Assembly: GCA_016703525.1 (NCBI GenBank) | Contig: JADJBW010000009.1 | Coordinates: 62,001 to 126,000 of the forward strand | Source of the DNA: Actinomycetota bacterium | Lineage (GTDB): Bacteria; Actinomycetota; Acidimicrobiia; Acidimicrobiales; Microtrichaceae | Length of the DNA stretch: 64,000 nt | Reading direction: 5' to 3' | Shown: positions 7,784 to 15,423 of the stretch, in pieces | Layout of the letters: each line of letters starts with the position of its first letter | How positions within the stretch are numbered: the stretch's first letter is position 1 | Program-made: the position numbers and the translations under genes | Notes under the pieces: generated by a model | Databases searched by the model: none | What the model saw: the letters and a program-made list of their open reading frames with translations, nothing else | What the model was told of the DNA's origin: nothing

Positions 7784-7792
7784 GCCTGAATT
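7749..7792. repeat. Near-perfect 44-bp palindrome overlapping the 3' end of the AbiEi/DUF559-type gene
   Basis: It has the same core as 6620-6663, with one mismatch beside the centre. Position 4 is T here and C in the first copy, and the paired base on the other arm has changed to match. The stop codon of the gene (7781-7783) is within the right arm. Confidence 0.85.
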
Positions 7793-7872
7793 GCCGATCC
7801 TGGGACCGCGTTTGCGGGTGGGGTGCGAGCGGGGTTCGCAGAGGCCGACGCCGCGATGGAACTGGACCAAAC

Positions 7873-7886
7873 TGACCGCGCGGTCA
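7873..7886. promoter_or_regulatory. Palindromic operator-like site upstream of the acyl-CoA dehydrogenase
   Basis: TGACCGCGCGGTCA is a perfect 14-bp palindrome 11 bases before the ATG at 7898. TetR-family regulators of lipid genes often bind sites of this shape. No regulator gene is adjacent. Confidence 0.5.
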
Positions 7887-7897
7887 AGAATTGGGGC

Positions 7898-9136
7898 ATG
7901 GACCTGACCTACCCCGCCGAAGCCGAGGCCTTCCGGGCCGAGATCCGCACCTGGCTCGAAGACCACCTGCCCGCCGGCTGGTTCGACGAGGGGTTCGAGA
8001 TGACCGCGGATGAGAAGAAGGCGTTCAACGAGGACTGGACACAGGAGCTCTTCGACGGCGGCTGGATCTGCGCGACGTGGCCGACCGAGTACGGCGGCAA
8101 GGGGCTCTCGACGATCCAGGGTGTCGTGCTCGCCGAGGAATTCGCTCGAGCGAAGGCGCCGATGCGCGCCGACTTCTTCGGCGACACGCTGGTCGGTCCG
8201 ACGATCCTGATGAACGGCACCGAGGAGCAGAAGAAGTACTTCCTGCCGAAGATCCTCAACGGGACGATGCGGTGGTGCCAGGGCTTCTCCGAGCCGAATT
8301 CCGGGTCCGATCTGGCATCGCTCAAGACCTCGGCCGTGCTCGACGGCGACGAGTGGGTCATCAACGGCCAGAAGGTCTGGACGACCCAGGCGCAGTTCGC
8401 CGACTACTGCTTCGTGCTGGCCCGCACCGACCCCGACGTGAAGATCCAGGCAGGCATCTCGTACCTGCTCGTCCCGATGCAACAGCCCGGGGTCGAGGTG
8501 CGCCCGATCGTGCAGCCCGATGGCACGGCGGAGTTCAACGAGGTGTTCTTCGACAACGCTCGGTGCCCGAAGGAGAACGTCGTCGGCGGGCTCAACAACG
8601 GCTGGAAGGTCGCCAACGACACGCTCGGCTTCGAGCGGGGCATGTCGGCGACGACCGGTCATCGTCGCTTCGAAGAGGAGTATCGGCGAATGGTGCGCGC
8701 CGCCGAGGCGAACGGCCGCATCGACGACCCGGGAATCCGGCAGGGCCTGGCCCGGTACTACACGAAGATCCAGATTCTCCGCATCAACGGGCTCCGGAAC
8801 CTGACGGCGACCCTGCGCGGCAAGCGGGACCCGGGCACGATCGCGCTCGGCGCTACGAACAAGATGTTCTGGTCGGAGATGCACAAGGCGGCGATGGAAC
8901 TCGCTCTCGAGATCTACGGCGCCGAGTCGATGCTCGTGACGACGGGTCCCGAGGACGGCTGGCCCGGTGTCGCCCGGATGGACCGGCGACCCGACTACCC
9001 CGTGAGCCCCATGATGACGGCCTTCTTCTTCAGCAGGTCGGAGACCATCTGGGGAGGCACCTCGCAGATCCAGCGCAACATCGTTGGCGAGAAGGTGTTG
9101 GGGCTGCCGCGGGAGCCGCGCGCTGCGGTGAGCTGA
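7898..9136 (+). CDS. Acyl-CoA dehydrogenase
   Basis: A 412-residue flavoprotein of the acyl-CoA dehydrogenase family, catalysing alpha,beta-dehydrogenation of an acyl-CoA with FAD. Signatures are QGFSEPNSGSDLASLKT (FAD/substrate loop, about residues 128-145), INGQKVWTTQAQFADY, and the C-terminal ETIWGGTSQIQRNIVGEKVLGLP. The ATG at 7898 is preferred over the upstream start because homologues begin at MDLTYPAEAEAF. The substrate chain is unknown. It stands alone between the AbiEi/DUF559-type gene and the LCP gene, followed by a strong hairpin and preceded by a palindromic operator. Confidence 0.93.
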   Translation: MDLTYPAEAEAFRAEIRTWLEDHLPAGWFDEGFEMTADEKKAFNEDWTQELFDGGWICATWPTEYGGKGLSTIQGVVLAEEFARAKAPMRADFFGDTLVGPTILMNGTEEQKKYFLPKILNGTMRWCQGFSEPNSGSDLASLKTSAVLDGDEWVINGQKVWTTQAQFADYCFVLARTDPDVKIQAGISYLLVPMQQPGVEVRPIVQPDGTAEFNEVFFDNARCPKENVVGGLNNGWKVANDTLGFERGMSATTGHRRFEEEYRRMVRAAEANGRIDDPGIRQGLARYYTKIQILRINGLRNLTATLRGKRDPGTIALGATNKMFWSEMHKAAMELALEIYGAESMLVTTGPEDGWPGVARMDRRPDYPVSPMMTAFFFSRSETIWGGTSQIQRNIVGEKVLGLPREPRAAVS

Positions 9137-9152
9137 TTCGGGCCCTGCGGAG

Positions 9153-9180
9153 CCAGAGCGCGCCGGGAGGCGCGCTCTGG
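9153..9180. terminator. Strong hairpin after the acyl-CoA dehydrogenase gene
   Basis: A perfect 12-bp stem (CCAGAGCGCGCC with GGCGCGCTCTGG) and a 4-nt GGGA loop start 17 bases after the stop codon. There is no T-run, which is common for terminators in GC-rich actinobacteria. Confidence 0.65.
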
Positions 9181-9197
9181 CCGTATTGCGGTTGGGT

Positions 9198-9203
9198 TAC
9201 GAT
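9198..9203 (+). promoter_or_regulatory. Leaderless -10 box (TACGAT) for the LCP gene
   Basis: TACGAT is followed by 7 bases and GTG at 9211. The spacing supports this GTG as the true start and a leaderless mRNA. Confidence 0.5.
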
Positions 9204-9210
9204 CCTCGCC

Positions 9211-10755
9211 GTGCCCTCCCGCCCTGGTACCCCTCGATCGCGGACTTCGTCGCGCCGGCCGGTCAATCAGCGACCGTCGCGGCGGCCTCGGCGGGCCCCG
9301 CGGACGCGTCGCCAGCGCGTCGGCCTGGGCGCGCTGATCGCACTGACCGTCGTCACCGCCGTCGTCGCAGGCGCAGCTGCGTGGGGGTACCTCCAGTTCC
9401 GCAGGATCGAACGGGTCGACGTCGACCTCGAACGTGCCGCACCGGCCAAGCCGGCGAACTTCCTGGTGGTCGGCTCCGACACGCGTGAGCTCGGCGCGTC
9501 CGACAGCGGTGAGGCCGGCATCTACGGCAAGGGCAAGGAGATCCCTCCGAGCGGCCAGCGCGCCGACACGATCGTGATCGCCCGGGTCGACCCCGGAAGG
9601 TCGACGATCGAGATGCTCTCGGTGCCGCGCGATCTCTGGGTCAAGCTGCCGGCGGGGAACTCCCAGCGCATCAACTCGGCCTACAACAAGGGCCCGCAGG
9701 CGCTGGTTGACACGATCGAATCGAACCTGGGTATCACGATCAATCACTACGTCGAGGTGAATTTCGACGGCTTCCGCGGCCTGGTCGAGGCCGTTGGCGG
9801 CGTGCCCTTGTACTTCGACACCCCGATACGCGACCGCAACAGCGGCCTGTGGATCACCGAGCTGGGTTGCCAGACCCTCGATCCCAACCAGGCGCTCGCC
9901 TTCGCCCGGGCGCGCCACCTGCAGTACCGCGTCGACGGCCGGTGGAAGTCGGACCCGACGGGCGATCTTGGGCGTATCACCCGCCAGCAGGTCTTCCTGC
10001 GCCACGCCTTCGACCAGGTCTCGGCCCTCGGCCTCGGCGACCTCGGCTCCGTGCGCAAGCTCGTCGGCGTCGCTGTCGACAACGTGCGGATCGACGAGGG
10101 CCTGACGACCGATGACATCATCGAGTTGGCCCGCCGGTTCTCGAAGTTCGATTCGAAGAACATGGTCGTCCACCGCCTGCCGACGGAGGGGTTCACGACG
10201 TCGGGCGGCGCCGACGTGTTACGGCTGCTGCCGGATGATGCGAGCCCGATCCTCGACATTTTCCGCGGCGTGACGCCCGCGACGAAGGCTGCCCCGACCA
10301 CGTCGGTCGCGCTCACTCCCGACCTGGTCGCCGTCGATGTCATGAACGCTGCGGGCGAGAAGGGGCTCGCCGGCGCAGTCGCCGAGCAGCTTCGCTCGGG
10401 TGGGTTCGAGGTGCGCAGGACCGACAACACGAAGACCCCCACCGAGCGCAACGTCGTCCGCTACGGCGCCGGCGCCAAGTTGCACGCCGCGCTGCTGGCG
10501 TCGCGGCTCGACCCTCAGCCCGACGTGGTTGCCGACGATTCGATCGCCGGCGGGGTGGTGGAGCTCGATGTGATCGATCGATTCGCGTCGGTCGACGCTG
10601 CGCCACCGACGTCGACGACCTCGACGACACATGCCGCCGACGCGTCCGGCAGTTCGTCGACGGTCCCGCAGGTGATCGACGGCGTCCCGACAAACGAGGA
10701 TGTGGTGGGTCGGTCGATCGGCGACCCGCCGCCCGGCATCAGCTGCCGCACCTGA
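9211..10755 (+). CDS. LytR-CpsA-Psr (LCP) family protein with LytR_C domain
   Basis: A 514-residue membrane-anchored protein: Arg-rich cytoplasmic N-terminus, one membrane helix at about 37-60, an LCP catalytic domain at about 85-290 and a LytR_C domain at about 370-460, then a Ser/Thr-rich tail. LCP signatures are FLVVGSDTR, RADTIVIARVDP and EMLSVPRDLWV; these carry the Asp/Arg residues that bind polyprenyl pyrophosphate. Family members transfer glycopolymers from lipid carriers to peptidoglycan, for example arabinogalactan or teichoic acid. The start is set by the leaderless promoter. It converges on the tRNA-Arg gene 10 bp downstream. Confidence 0.9.
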   Translation: MPSRPGTPRSRTSSRRPVNQRPSRRPRRAPRTRRQRVGLGALIALTVVTAVVAGAAAWGYLQFRRIERVDVDLERAAPAKPANFLVVGSDTRELGASDSGEAGIYGKGKEIPPSGQRADTIVIARVDPGRSTIEMLSVPRDLWVKLPAGNSQRINSAYNKGPQALVDTIESNLGITINHYVEVNFDGFRGLVEAVGGVPLYFDTPIRDRNSGLWITELGCQTLDPNQALAFARARHLQYRVDGRWKSDPTGDLGRITRQQVFLRHAFDQVSALGLGDLGSVRKLVGVAVDNVRIDEGLTTDDIIELARRFSKFDSKNMVVHRLPTEGFTTSGGADVLRLLPDDASPILDIFRGVTPATKAAPTTSVALTPDLVAVDVMNAAGEKGLAGAVAEQLRSGGFEVRRTDNTKTPTERNVVRYGAGAKLHAALLASRLDPQPDVVADDSIAGGVVELDVIDRFASVDAAPPTSTTSTTHAADASGSSSTVPQVIDGVPTNEDVVGRSIGDPPPGISCRT

Positions 10756-10765
10756 CCGCTACGGC

Positions 10766-10840
10766 TGGTGCCCTCGGCGCGATTCGAACGCGCGCACACG
10801 CCTCCGGAGGGCGATGCTCTATCCCCTGAGCTACGAGGGC
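10766..10840 (-). tRNA. tRNA-Arg (anticodon CCG)
   Basis: Read on the minus strand, the cloverleaf has a 7-bp acceptor stem GCCCTCG/CGAGGGC, D-arm GCTC/GAGC, anticodon loop CTCCGGA with anticodon CCG (reads CGG), T-arm GCGCG-TTCGAAT-CGCGC and an encoded CCA end. The outermost anticodon-stem pair appears as a T-T mismatch. Its sequence resembles other bacterial tRNA-Arg(CCG). It is 75 nt long and lies upstream of no gene on its own strand except the LCP antisense region. Confidence 0.88.
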
Positions 10841-10886
10841 GGGGGGCCTCCCCGATGGGCGGCCGGGAGGCATCGTAGCAGGAGCC

Positions 10887-12219
10887 TCAAACGAGCCGAA
10901 CGGCGTGGCGCTTGCCGCGCTGCAGCACCTTGCCGCGAAGCGGAGTCGGCGCGATTCGGTGACGCTCGGGTCGAGCTTCACCCCGTCGAGGCGCACACCG
11001 CCGCTGGCGAGAACCCGTCGGGCGTCGGACTTCGAGGTGGCGAGGCCGGTGGCGGTGAGCAGGTCGACGACGGCGACGGCGCCGTCGGCCGGCAGCGCGT
11101 GCGAGGGGAGATCATCGGTGACCAACTCGCGGCGGCGAAAGCGCCGATCGAAGTGCTCGGCGGCATCGCCGGCCGCCCCGGCGCCGTGGTACAACGCCAC
11201 GATCCGCGCCGGCGACGCGACGCTTCGCCGGAGAACGGGTCGGCCGCCAGTTCGGCCTCGCAGGCAGCCAGCTCGGCCCGGGTCCAAGCGCAGCAGAGCT
11301 CGGCGTAGTGCATCACGAGATCGTCGGAGATCGAGAGCACCTTGCCGTACTGCTCGCTCGGCGCCTCGCGGATCGCGATGAAGTTGCCGAGCGACTTGCC
11401 CATCTTGTCGCCGCCATCGGTGCCGCGCAGCAGCGGCACGGTGACCACGACTTGGGCGGGCTGGTCGAGCTGCGCCTGCAGTGTGCGTCCCACCAGGTTG
11501 TTGTAGGTCTGGTCGGTGCCGCCGATCTCGACGTCGGAGTGAACGAACACCGAGTCGAGCCCCTGCATCAGCGGGTACATGAACTCCATGAGGGAGATCG
11601 GCCGACCCTCGCTGTACCGCTTGGCGAAGTCATCACGTTCGAGGAGCCGTGCCACCGTGAGCATGGACGTGTAGCCGAGCATCTCGGAGAAGTCCATCGA
11701 ACCGAGCCACTCGGAGTTGCGGCGGACCTCGAGCCGGTCGGGACGAAGGATCTGCACGGCCTGTTCGAGATAGGTCGCCGAATGATCCGCGGTCTGCTCG
11801 GCGGTGAGCACGCGCCGCGTCTCGTTGCGCCCCGTCGGATCGCCGACCCGGCCCGTGAAGTCGCCGATGATCAGGACTGCGGTGTGGCCCAGATCCTGGA
11901 ACTGCCGCAGCTTGCGCAGCACGACCGCGTGGCCGAGGGTGAGCTCCGAACCGGACGGGTCGATGCCGAGCTTGATGCGCAGGGGGCGCTGCTCGCGCCG
12001 CGCCGTTCGCAGCAGCGCGCGCAGCCCGGCGGCAGGGAGCACCTCGGCGGTTCCGATGGCGAGCTGGTCGAGGTCGGCGTCGATCTCGGCCTCCACGGCC
12101 GAGTCGAGGTGGTCCTCGCCGCCGGGCGTCGGCGGATCGGCGGCACCCCCAATGTGGGGCGCCGGATCGGGGGAGGCCGGTGTGGGAAGGGAAGCCGAGG
12201 AGGTCGAATCGGTGCTCAT
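10887..12219 (-). CDS. tyrS: Tyrosyl-tRNA synthetase (two probable frameshifts)
   Basis: A class I aminoacyl-tRNA synthetase charging tRNA-Tyr. The catalytic domain carries GIDPSGSELTLGH (HIGH motif) and DKMGKS (KMSKS motif). A 40-50 residue Pro/Asp-rich N-terminal extension precedes it. The frame changes near 11225, after ADPFSGEAS, to one reading ARIVALYHGAGAAGDAAEHF and the S4-like domain. It changes again near 10945 to one ending GKVLQRGKRHAVRLV and a stop at 10887-10889. Each change equals one missing base. All three parts belong to one conserved TyrRS, so sequencing error is more likely than decay of an essential gene. Confidence 0.85.
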
Positions 12220-12279
12220 GGGTGTCGCTGTCCGAGGCGGCCCGGAGCGGTGCGCGCCGGAAACCGAGATGGGCGGTTC

Positions 12280-12298
12280 ACCCTACCTTCGATACGAT
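12280..12298. promoter_or_regulatory. Divergent promoter region between tyrS and argS
   Basis: TACGAT at 12293-12298 (plus) could serve argS with a leader of about 25 nt containing GGGAGG. TAGGGT on the minus strand (complement of 12280-12285) could serve tyrS with a leader of about 55 nt. Confidence 0.4.
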
Positions 12299-12329
12299 GC
12301 GGGCTCCCTCGACCCGGGAGGCGAACCCC

Positions 12330-13934
12330 GTGATCCGTGAGCAGCTCGCTGCGGCACTGCGCGATGAACTGGCGGCGCTCGGTGTCGACGCGCCGACCGA
12401 GGTGCACCTGGAGCAGCCCGCCCGGCGTGAGCACGGCGACTGGTCGACCAACATTGCGCTTGCGAGCGCAAAGGCGGCGGCGCGGCCGCCCCGGGAGCTC
12501 GCGGCGGAGCTGGCCGAGCGGCTCAACGCCGCGTCGATCCCGCACGTCGAACGTGTCGAGATCGCCGGCCCGGGTTTCGTGAACTTTCATCTTGCGCCCA
12601 CGTGGCTGCACGAGGTCGCCCGTCGGGTGATCGACGACGGCGAGGAGGGCTTCGCCCGGCTCGAGATCGGCCGTGGCCGGCGGGCGATGGTGGAGTTCGT
12701 CTCCGCGAATCCGACGGGTCCGCTGCACGCCGGTCACGCGCGCGGCGCCGTCTTCGGCGACGCGCTGGCCCGGCTCCTCGAGCGCGTCGGCTACGTCGTC
12801 GCCCGCGAGTTCTATATCAACGACCGTGGCACCCAGATGGCCAAGATGGGTCATTCGATCGCCGCTCGGGCGCGGGGCGAGTCGCCCTTGGAGGACGGCT
12901 ACCACGGTGCCTACATCACCGAATGGGCGGCCGACCTCCCGCTCGACGCCGACCCGATCGAGCACGGGTACGCGAAGGCGTTGCAGGATCAGCGCGAGAC
13001 GCTCGCGTTGCTCGGCGTCGTGTTCGACCACTGGTTCTCCGAGCGCGAGATGGTCGAATCGGGTGCGATCGCGCAGACGCTGACCGATCTCGCCGATCGC
13101 GGCGTGACGTACGAGGCCGACGGGGCGACCTGGTTGCGCTCGACCGACTTCGGCGACGACAAGGACCGCGTGCTGGTCAAGTCCGACGGGGAGTTCACCT
13201 ACCTGCTCCCCGACATCGCCTACCACCGCGACAAGTTCGGCCGAGGCTTCGATCTGCTGATCGACGTGTGGGGTGCCGACCATCACGGGTACGTCCCGCG
13301 GATGCGCGCCGCGCTCTCGGCGCTCGGGCACGGGGCCGATCAGTTCGACGTGGCGATCACGCAGATGGTGCGGCTGCTGCGCGACGGCGACGAGGTGAAG
13401 ATCTCGAAGCGCTCGGGCCAGCTGATCGAGCTACGCGAGATCGTCGACGAGTTGGGGTCCGACGCCACGCGGCTCGTGTACCTGCAGCAGTCGGTCGACT
13501 CGCCGCAATCGGTCGACCTGGCGGTGATGCTGGCGCAGTCGATGGAGAACCCCGTGTTCTACGTGCAGATGGCGCACGCTCGACTCTGCTCGATCCGGCG
13601 GGTTGCCGCGGAGCGCGGCATCGAGCGCGGCTCGCTCGCCGAGACCGACCTCGGTCCGCTGCGCCACGAGCGCGAGTTGGAGGTGTTGCGGACGCTGAAC
13701 AACCTCCCGAGCCTGATGGAGATCGCGGCACGCGATCACGCGCCGCACAAGGTGGCGAGCTGGGTTCGAGAGCTCGCAGGAGCGGTCCACGGTTGGTATC
13801 ACGACTGTCCGGTGTTGCGCGACGACGTGGACGACCAGACCCGCCAGGCGCGGCTGTGGCTCGCCGACGCGGCGCTCGTCGGCCTGCGCGTTGGGTTGTC
13901 GGTGCTCGGCGCGTCCGCTCCGACCTCGATGTGA
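12330..13934 (+). CDS. argS: Arginyl-tRNA synthetase
   Basis: A 534-residue class Ia enzyme that charges tRNA-Arg. An N-terminal Add-1 domain with REHGDWSTNIAL is followed by VSANPTGPLHAGHARGAV (HIGH motif as HAGH), the VWGADHHGYVPRM segment, KISKRSG in the KMSKS position, and a C-terminal DALR anticodon domain. GTG at 12330 is chosen from the GGGAGG nine bases upstream and from alignment of homologues. It is at the short end for the family but complete. It heads the argS-lysA segment typical of actinobacteria. Confidence 0.95.
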   Translation: MIREQLAAALRDELAALGVDAPTEVHLEQPARREHGDWSTNIALASAKAAARPPRELAAELAERLNAASIPHVERVEIAGPGFVNFHLAPTWLHEVARRVIDDGEEGFARLEIGRGRRAMVEFVSANPTGPLHAGHARGAVFGDALARLLERVGYVVAREFYINDRGTQMAKMGHSIAARARGESPLEDGYHGAYITEWAADLPLDADPIEHGYAKALQDQRETLALLGVVFDHWFSEREMVESGAIAQTLTDLADRGVTYEADGATWLRSTDFGDDKDRVLVKSDGEFTYLLPDIAYHRDKFGRGFDLLIDVWGADHHGYVPRMRAALSALGHGADQFDVAITQMVRLLRDGDEVKISKRSGQLIELREIVDELGSDATRLVYLQQSVDSPQSVDLAVMLAQSMENPVFYVQMAHARLCSIRRVAAERGIERGSLAETDLGPLRHERELEVLRTLNNLPSLMEIAARDHAPHKVASWVRELAGAVHGWYHDCPVLRDDVDDQTRQARLWLADAALVGLRVGLSVLGASAPTSM

Positions 13935-13943
13935 GGCGCGGCC

Positions 13944-15221
13944 GTGTCGCGACTTCCGTTCCACCTGTTGCCCGATACCGCGGCGGTCGACGGCGCGGGT
14001 GAGCTGACCATCGGCGGGCTGCGCCTGACCGACCTGGCCGGCCAGTTCGGCACGCCGCTGTTCGTCTACGACGAGGCGCACATTCGGCGCCGCTGCCGCG
14101 AGGCGGTCGACGCGTTCGGCGGGGGCGTGGCCTACGCGTCCAAGGCGTTCCTGTGCCTCGCGATCGCCCGCCTCGTTCACGACGAAGGGATGTGCATCGA
14201 CGTTGCGTCCGACGGCGAGCTCCACGTGGCGTTGGCGGCCGGGGTGCCTGCCGACCGTCTCGTGTTGCACGGCAACAACAAGGCGCTCGGTGAGCTCGAC
14301 CGGGCGCTCGAGGTCGGCGTCGGCCGAATCGTGGTGGACAGCTCCGACGAGCTCGACCGGATCGAGTCGCTCGTCGCCGCCGGTCGGCCTCGGCCCCGCG
14401 TGCTCATCCGCGTCACGCCGGGTATCGAGGTGCACACCTTCGATGCGGTGCAGACCGGCCAGGAGGACTCGAAGTTCGGGTTCGGATGGCGCAACGGCGC
14501 GGCCGAGGCTGCGGTGGCCCGGGCATCGGAGTCGGCGGCGATGGACCTCGTGGGTGTGCACGTCCACATCGGGTCGCAGGTGTTCTCGGTCGACAATTTC
14601 GCGACCGCCATCGAAACGGTGGCGCCGCTCGTGACGGCGCTGGATCTGCCCGAGTTCTGCATCGGCGGCGGTCTCGGCGTTGCCTATGTCGAGGGCGAGG
14701 AGGGCGCCGGTATCGGCGCGTGGGCCGCGGCGATTCACCGCGTGTGCGAGCGCGCCGGAATTCGATCGAAGGTCACTGCCGAGCCCGGTCGGTCGATCGT
14801 GGCGCAGGCGGGCGTGACGGTCTACTCGGTCGGCACGATCAAGGACTTGCCCGGCATTCGGACCTACGTCGCTGTCGACGGCGGCATGAGCGACAACCCG
14901 CGGCCGGTGCTCTACGGGTCGGGCTACGAGACCTTCCTGCCCCGGTCGGTCGCCGCCGACCGTCCGGCCACGGTGCGGGTGGTCGGGAAGCACTGCGAGT
15001 CGGGTGACGTGCTGGTGCGCGAGGGGCGAGTGCCCGCCGACCTGCGCGTCGGCGACGTGTTGTGCACGCCGGTCACGGGTGCGTACGGCCACTCGATGGG
15101 CTCGAACTACAACAAGGTTGCGCGCCCGCCCGTGGTGTTCGTGCGCGACGGCGACGCCCGCCTGGTGGTGCGCCGCGAGACGCTCGACGATCTCGTCCTC
15201 CGCGATCTCCCACTCTCCTGA
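13944..15221 (+). CDS. lysA: Diaminopimelate decarboxylase
   Basis: A 425-residue PLP enzyme of the alanine-racemase-like fold III type that makes L-lysine from meso-diaminopimelate. The PLP lysine is K67 in YASKAF, HIGSQ follows at about 210, CIGGGLGVAY is the phosphate-binding loop, EPGRSIV is at about 275, and CESGDVL plus GAYGHSM carry the C-terminal active-site residues. The GTG start lies 9 bp after argS, so the two are probably one operon. Confidence 0.95.
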   Translation: MSRLPFHLLPDTAAVDGAGELTIGGLRLTDLAGQFGTPLFVYDEAHIRRRCREAVDAFGGGVAYASKAFLCLAIARLVHDEGMCIDVASDGELHVALAAGVPADRLVLHGNNKALGELDRALEVGVGRIVVDSSDELDRIESLVAAGRPRPRVLIRVTPGIEVHTFDAVQTGQEDSKFGFGWRNGAAEAAVARASESAAMDLVGVHVHIGSQVFSVDNFATAIETVAPLVTALDLPEFCIGGGLGVAYVEGEEGAGIGAWAAAIHRVCERAGIRSKVTAEPGRSIVAQAGVTVYSVGTIKDLPGIRTYVAVDGGMSDNPRPVLYGSGYETFLPRSVAADRPATVRVVGKHCESGDVLVREGRVPADLRVGDVLCTPVTGAYGHSMGSNYNKVARPPVVFVRDGDARLVVRRETLDDLVLRDLPLS

Positions 15222-15313
15222 CCCGAGCGCGCGCGCCGGGCGCGCCGCTGACGCGCCGTGAGTGCTCGCAGTACCCAAGCCGAATGACTCTTCGTGATCG
15301 AGCTGGAGTCAGT

Positions 15314-15325
15314 CCTCACGTGAGG
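15314..15325. promoter_or_regulatory. Palindrome CCTCACGTGAGG upstream of the EAL-domain gene
   Basis: A perfect 12-bp palindrome about 60 bases before the candidate -10 box. It could be an operator. No cognate regulator is recognised. Confidence 0.3.
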
Positions 15326-15381
15326 TGAGGAAATCTACCCGAATAGCACGGCGGGTGGTGATACGGCCACTTGTTGAAGGG

Positions 15382-15387
15382 TAGGGT
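15382..15387 (+). promoter_or_regulatory. Candidate -10 box (TAGGGT) for the EAL-domain gene
   Basis: TAGGGT lies 36 bases before the GTG start. The leader contains the purine-rich AAGGAAGG. Confidence 0.35.
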
Positions 15388-15423
15388 CCCGGACACTTCG
15401 GCGGAAGGAAGGCGAGGACGGGC

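Noticed and set aside
6620..7792. Insertion sequence bounded by terminal inverted repeats
   Set aside because: The 44-bp elements are each palindromic and not a left/right pair, no transposase is encoded, and no target-site duplication could be identified.
10887..12219. tyrS as a pseudogene
   Set aside because: Both breaks are one-base shifts, the motifs are intact, and other essential genes show the same kind of break. Sequence error is more likely.
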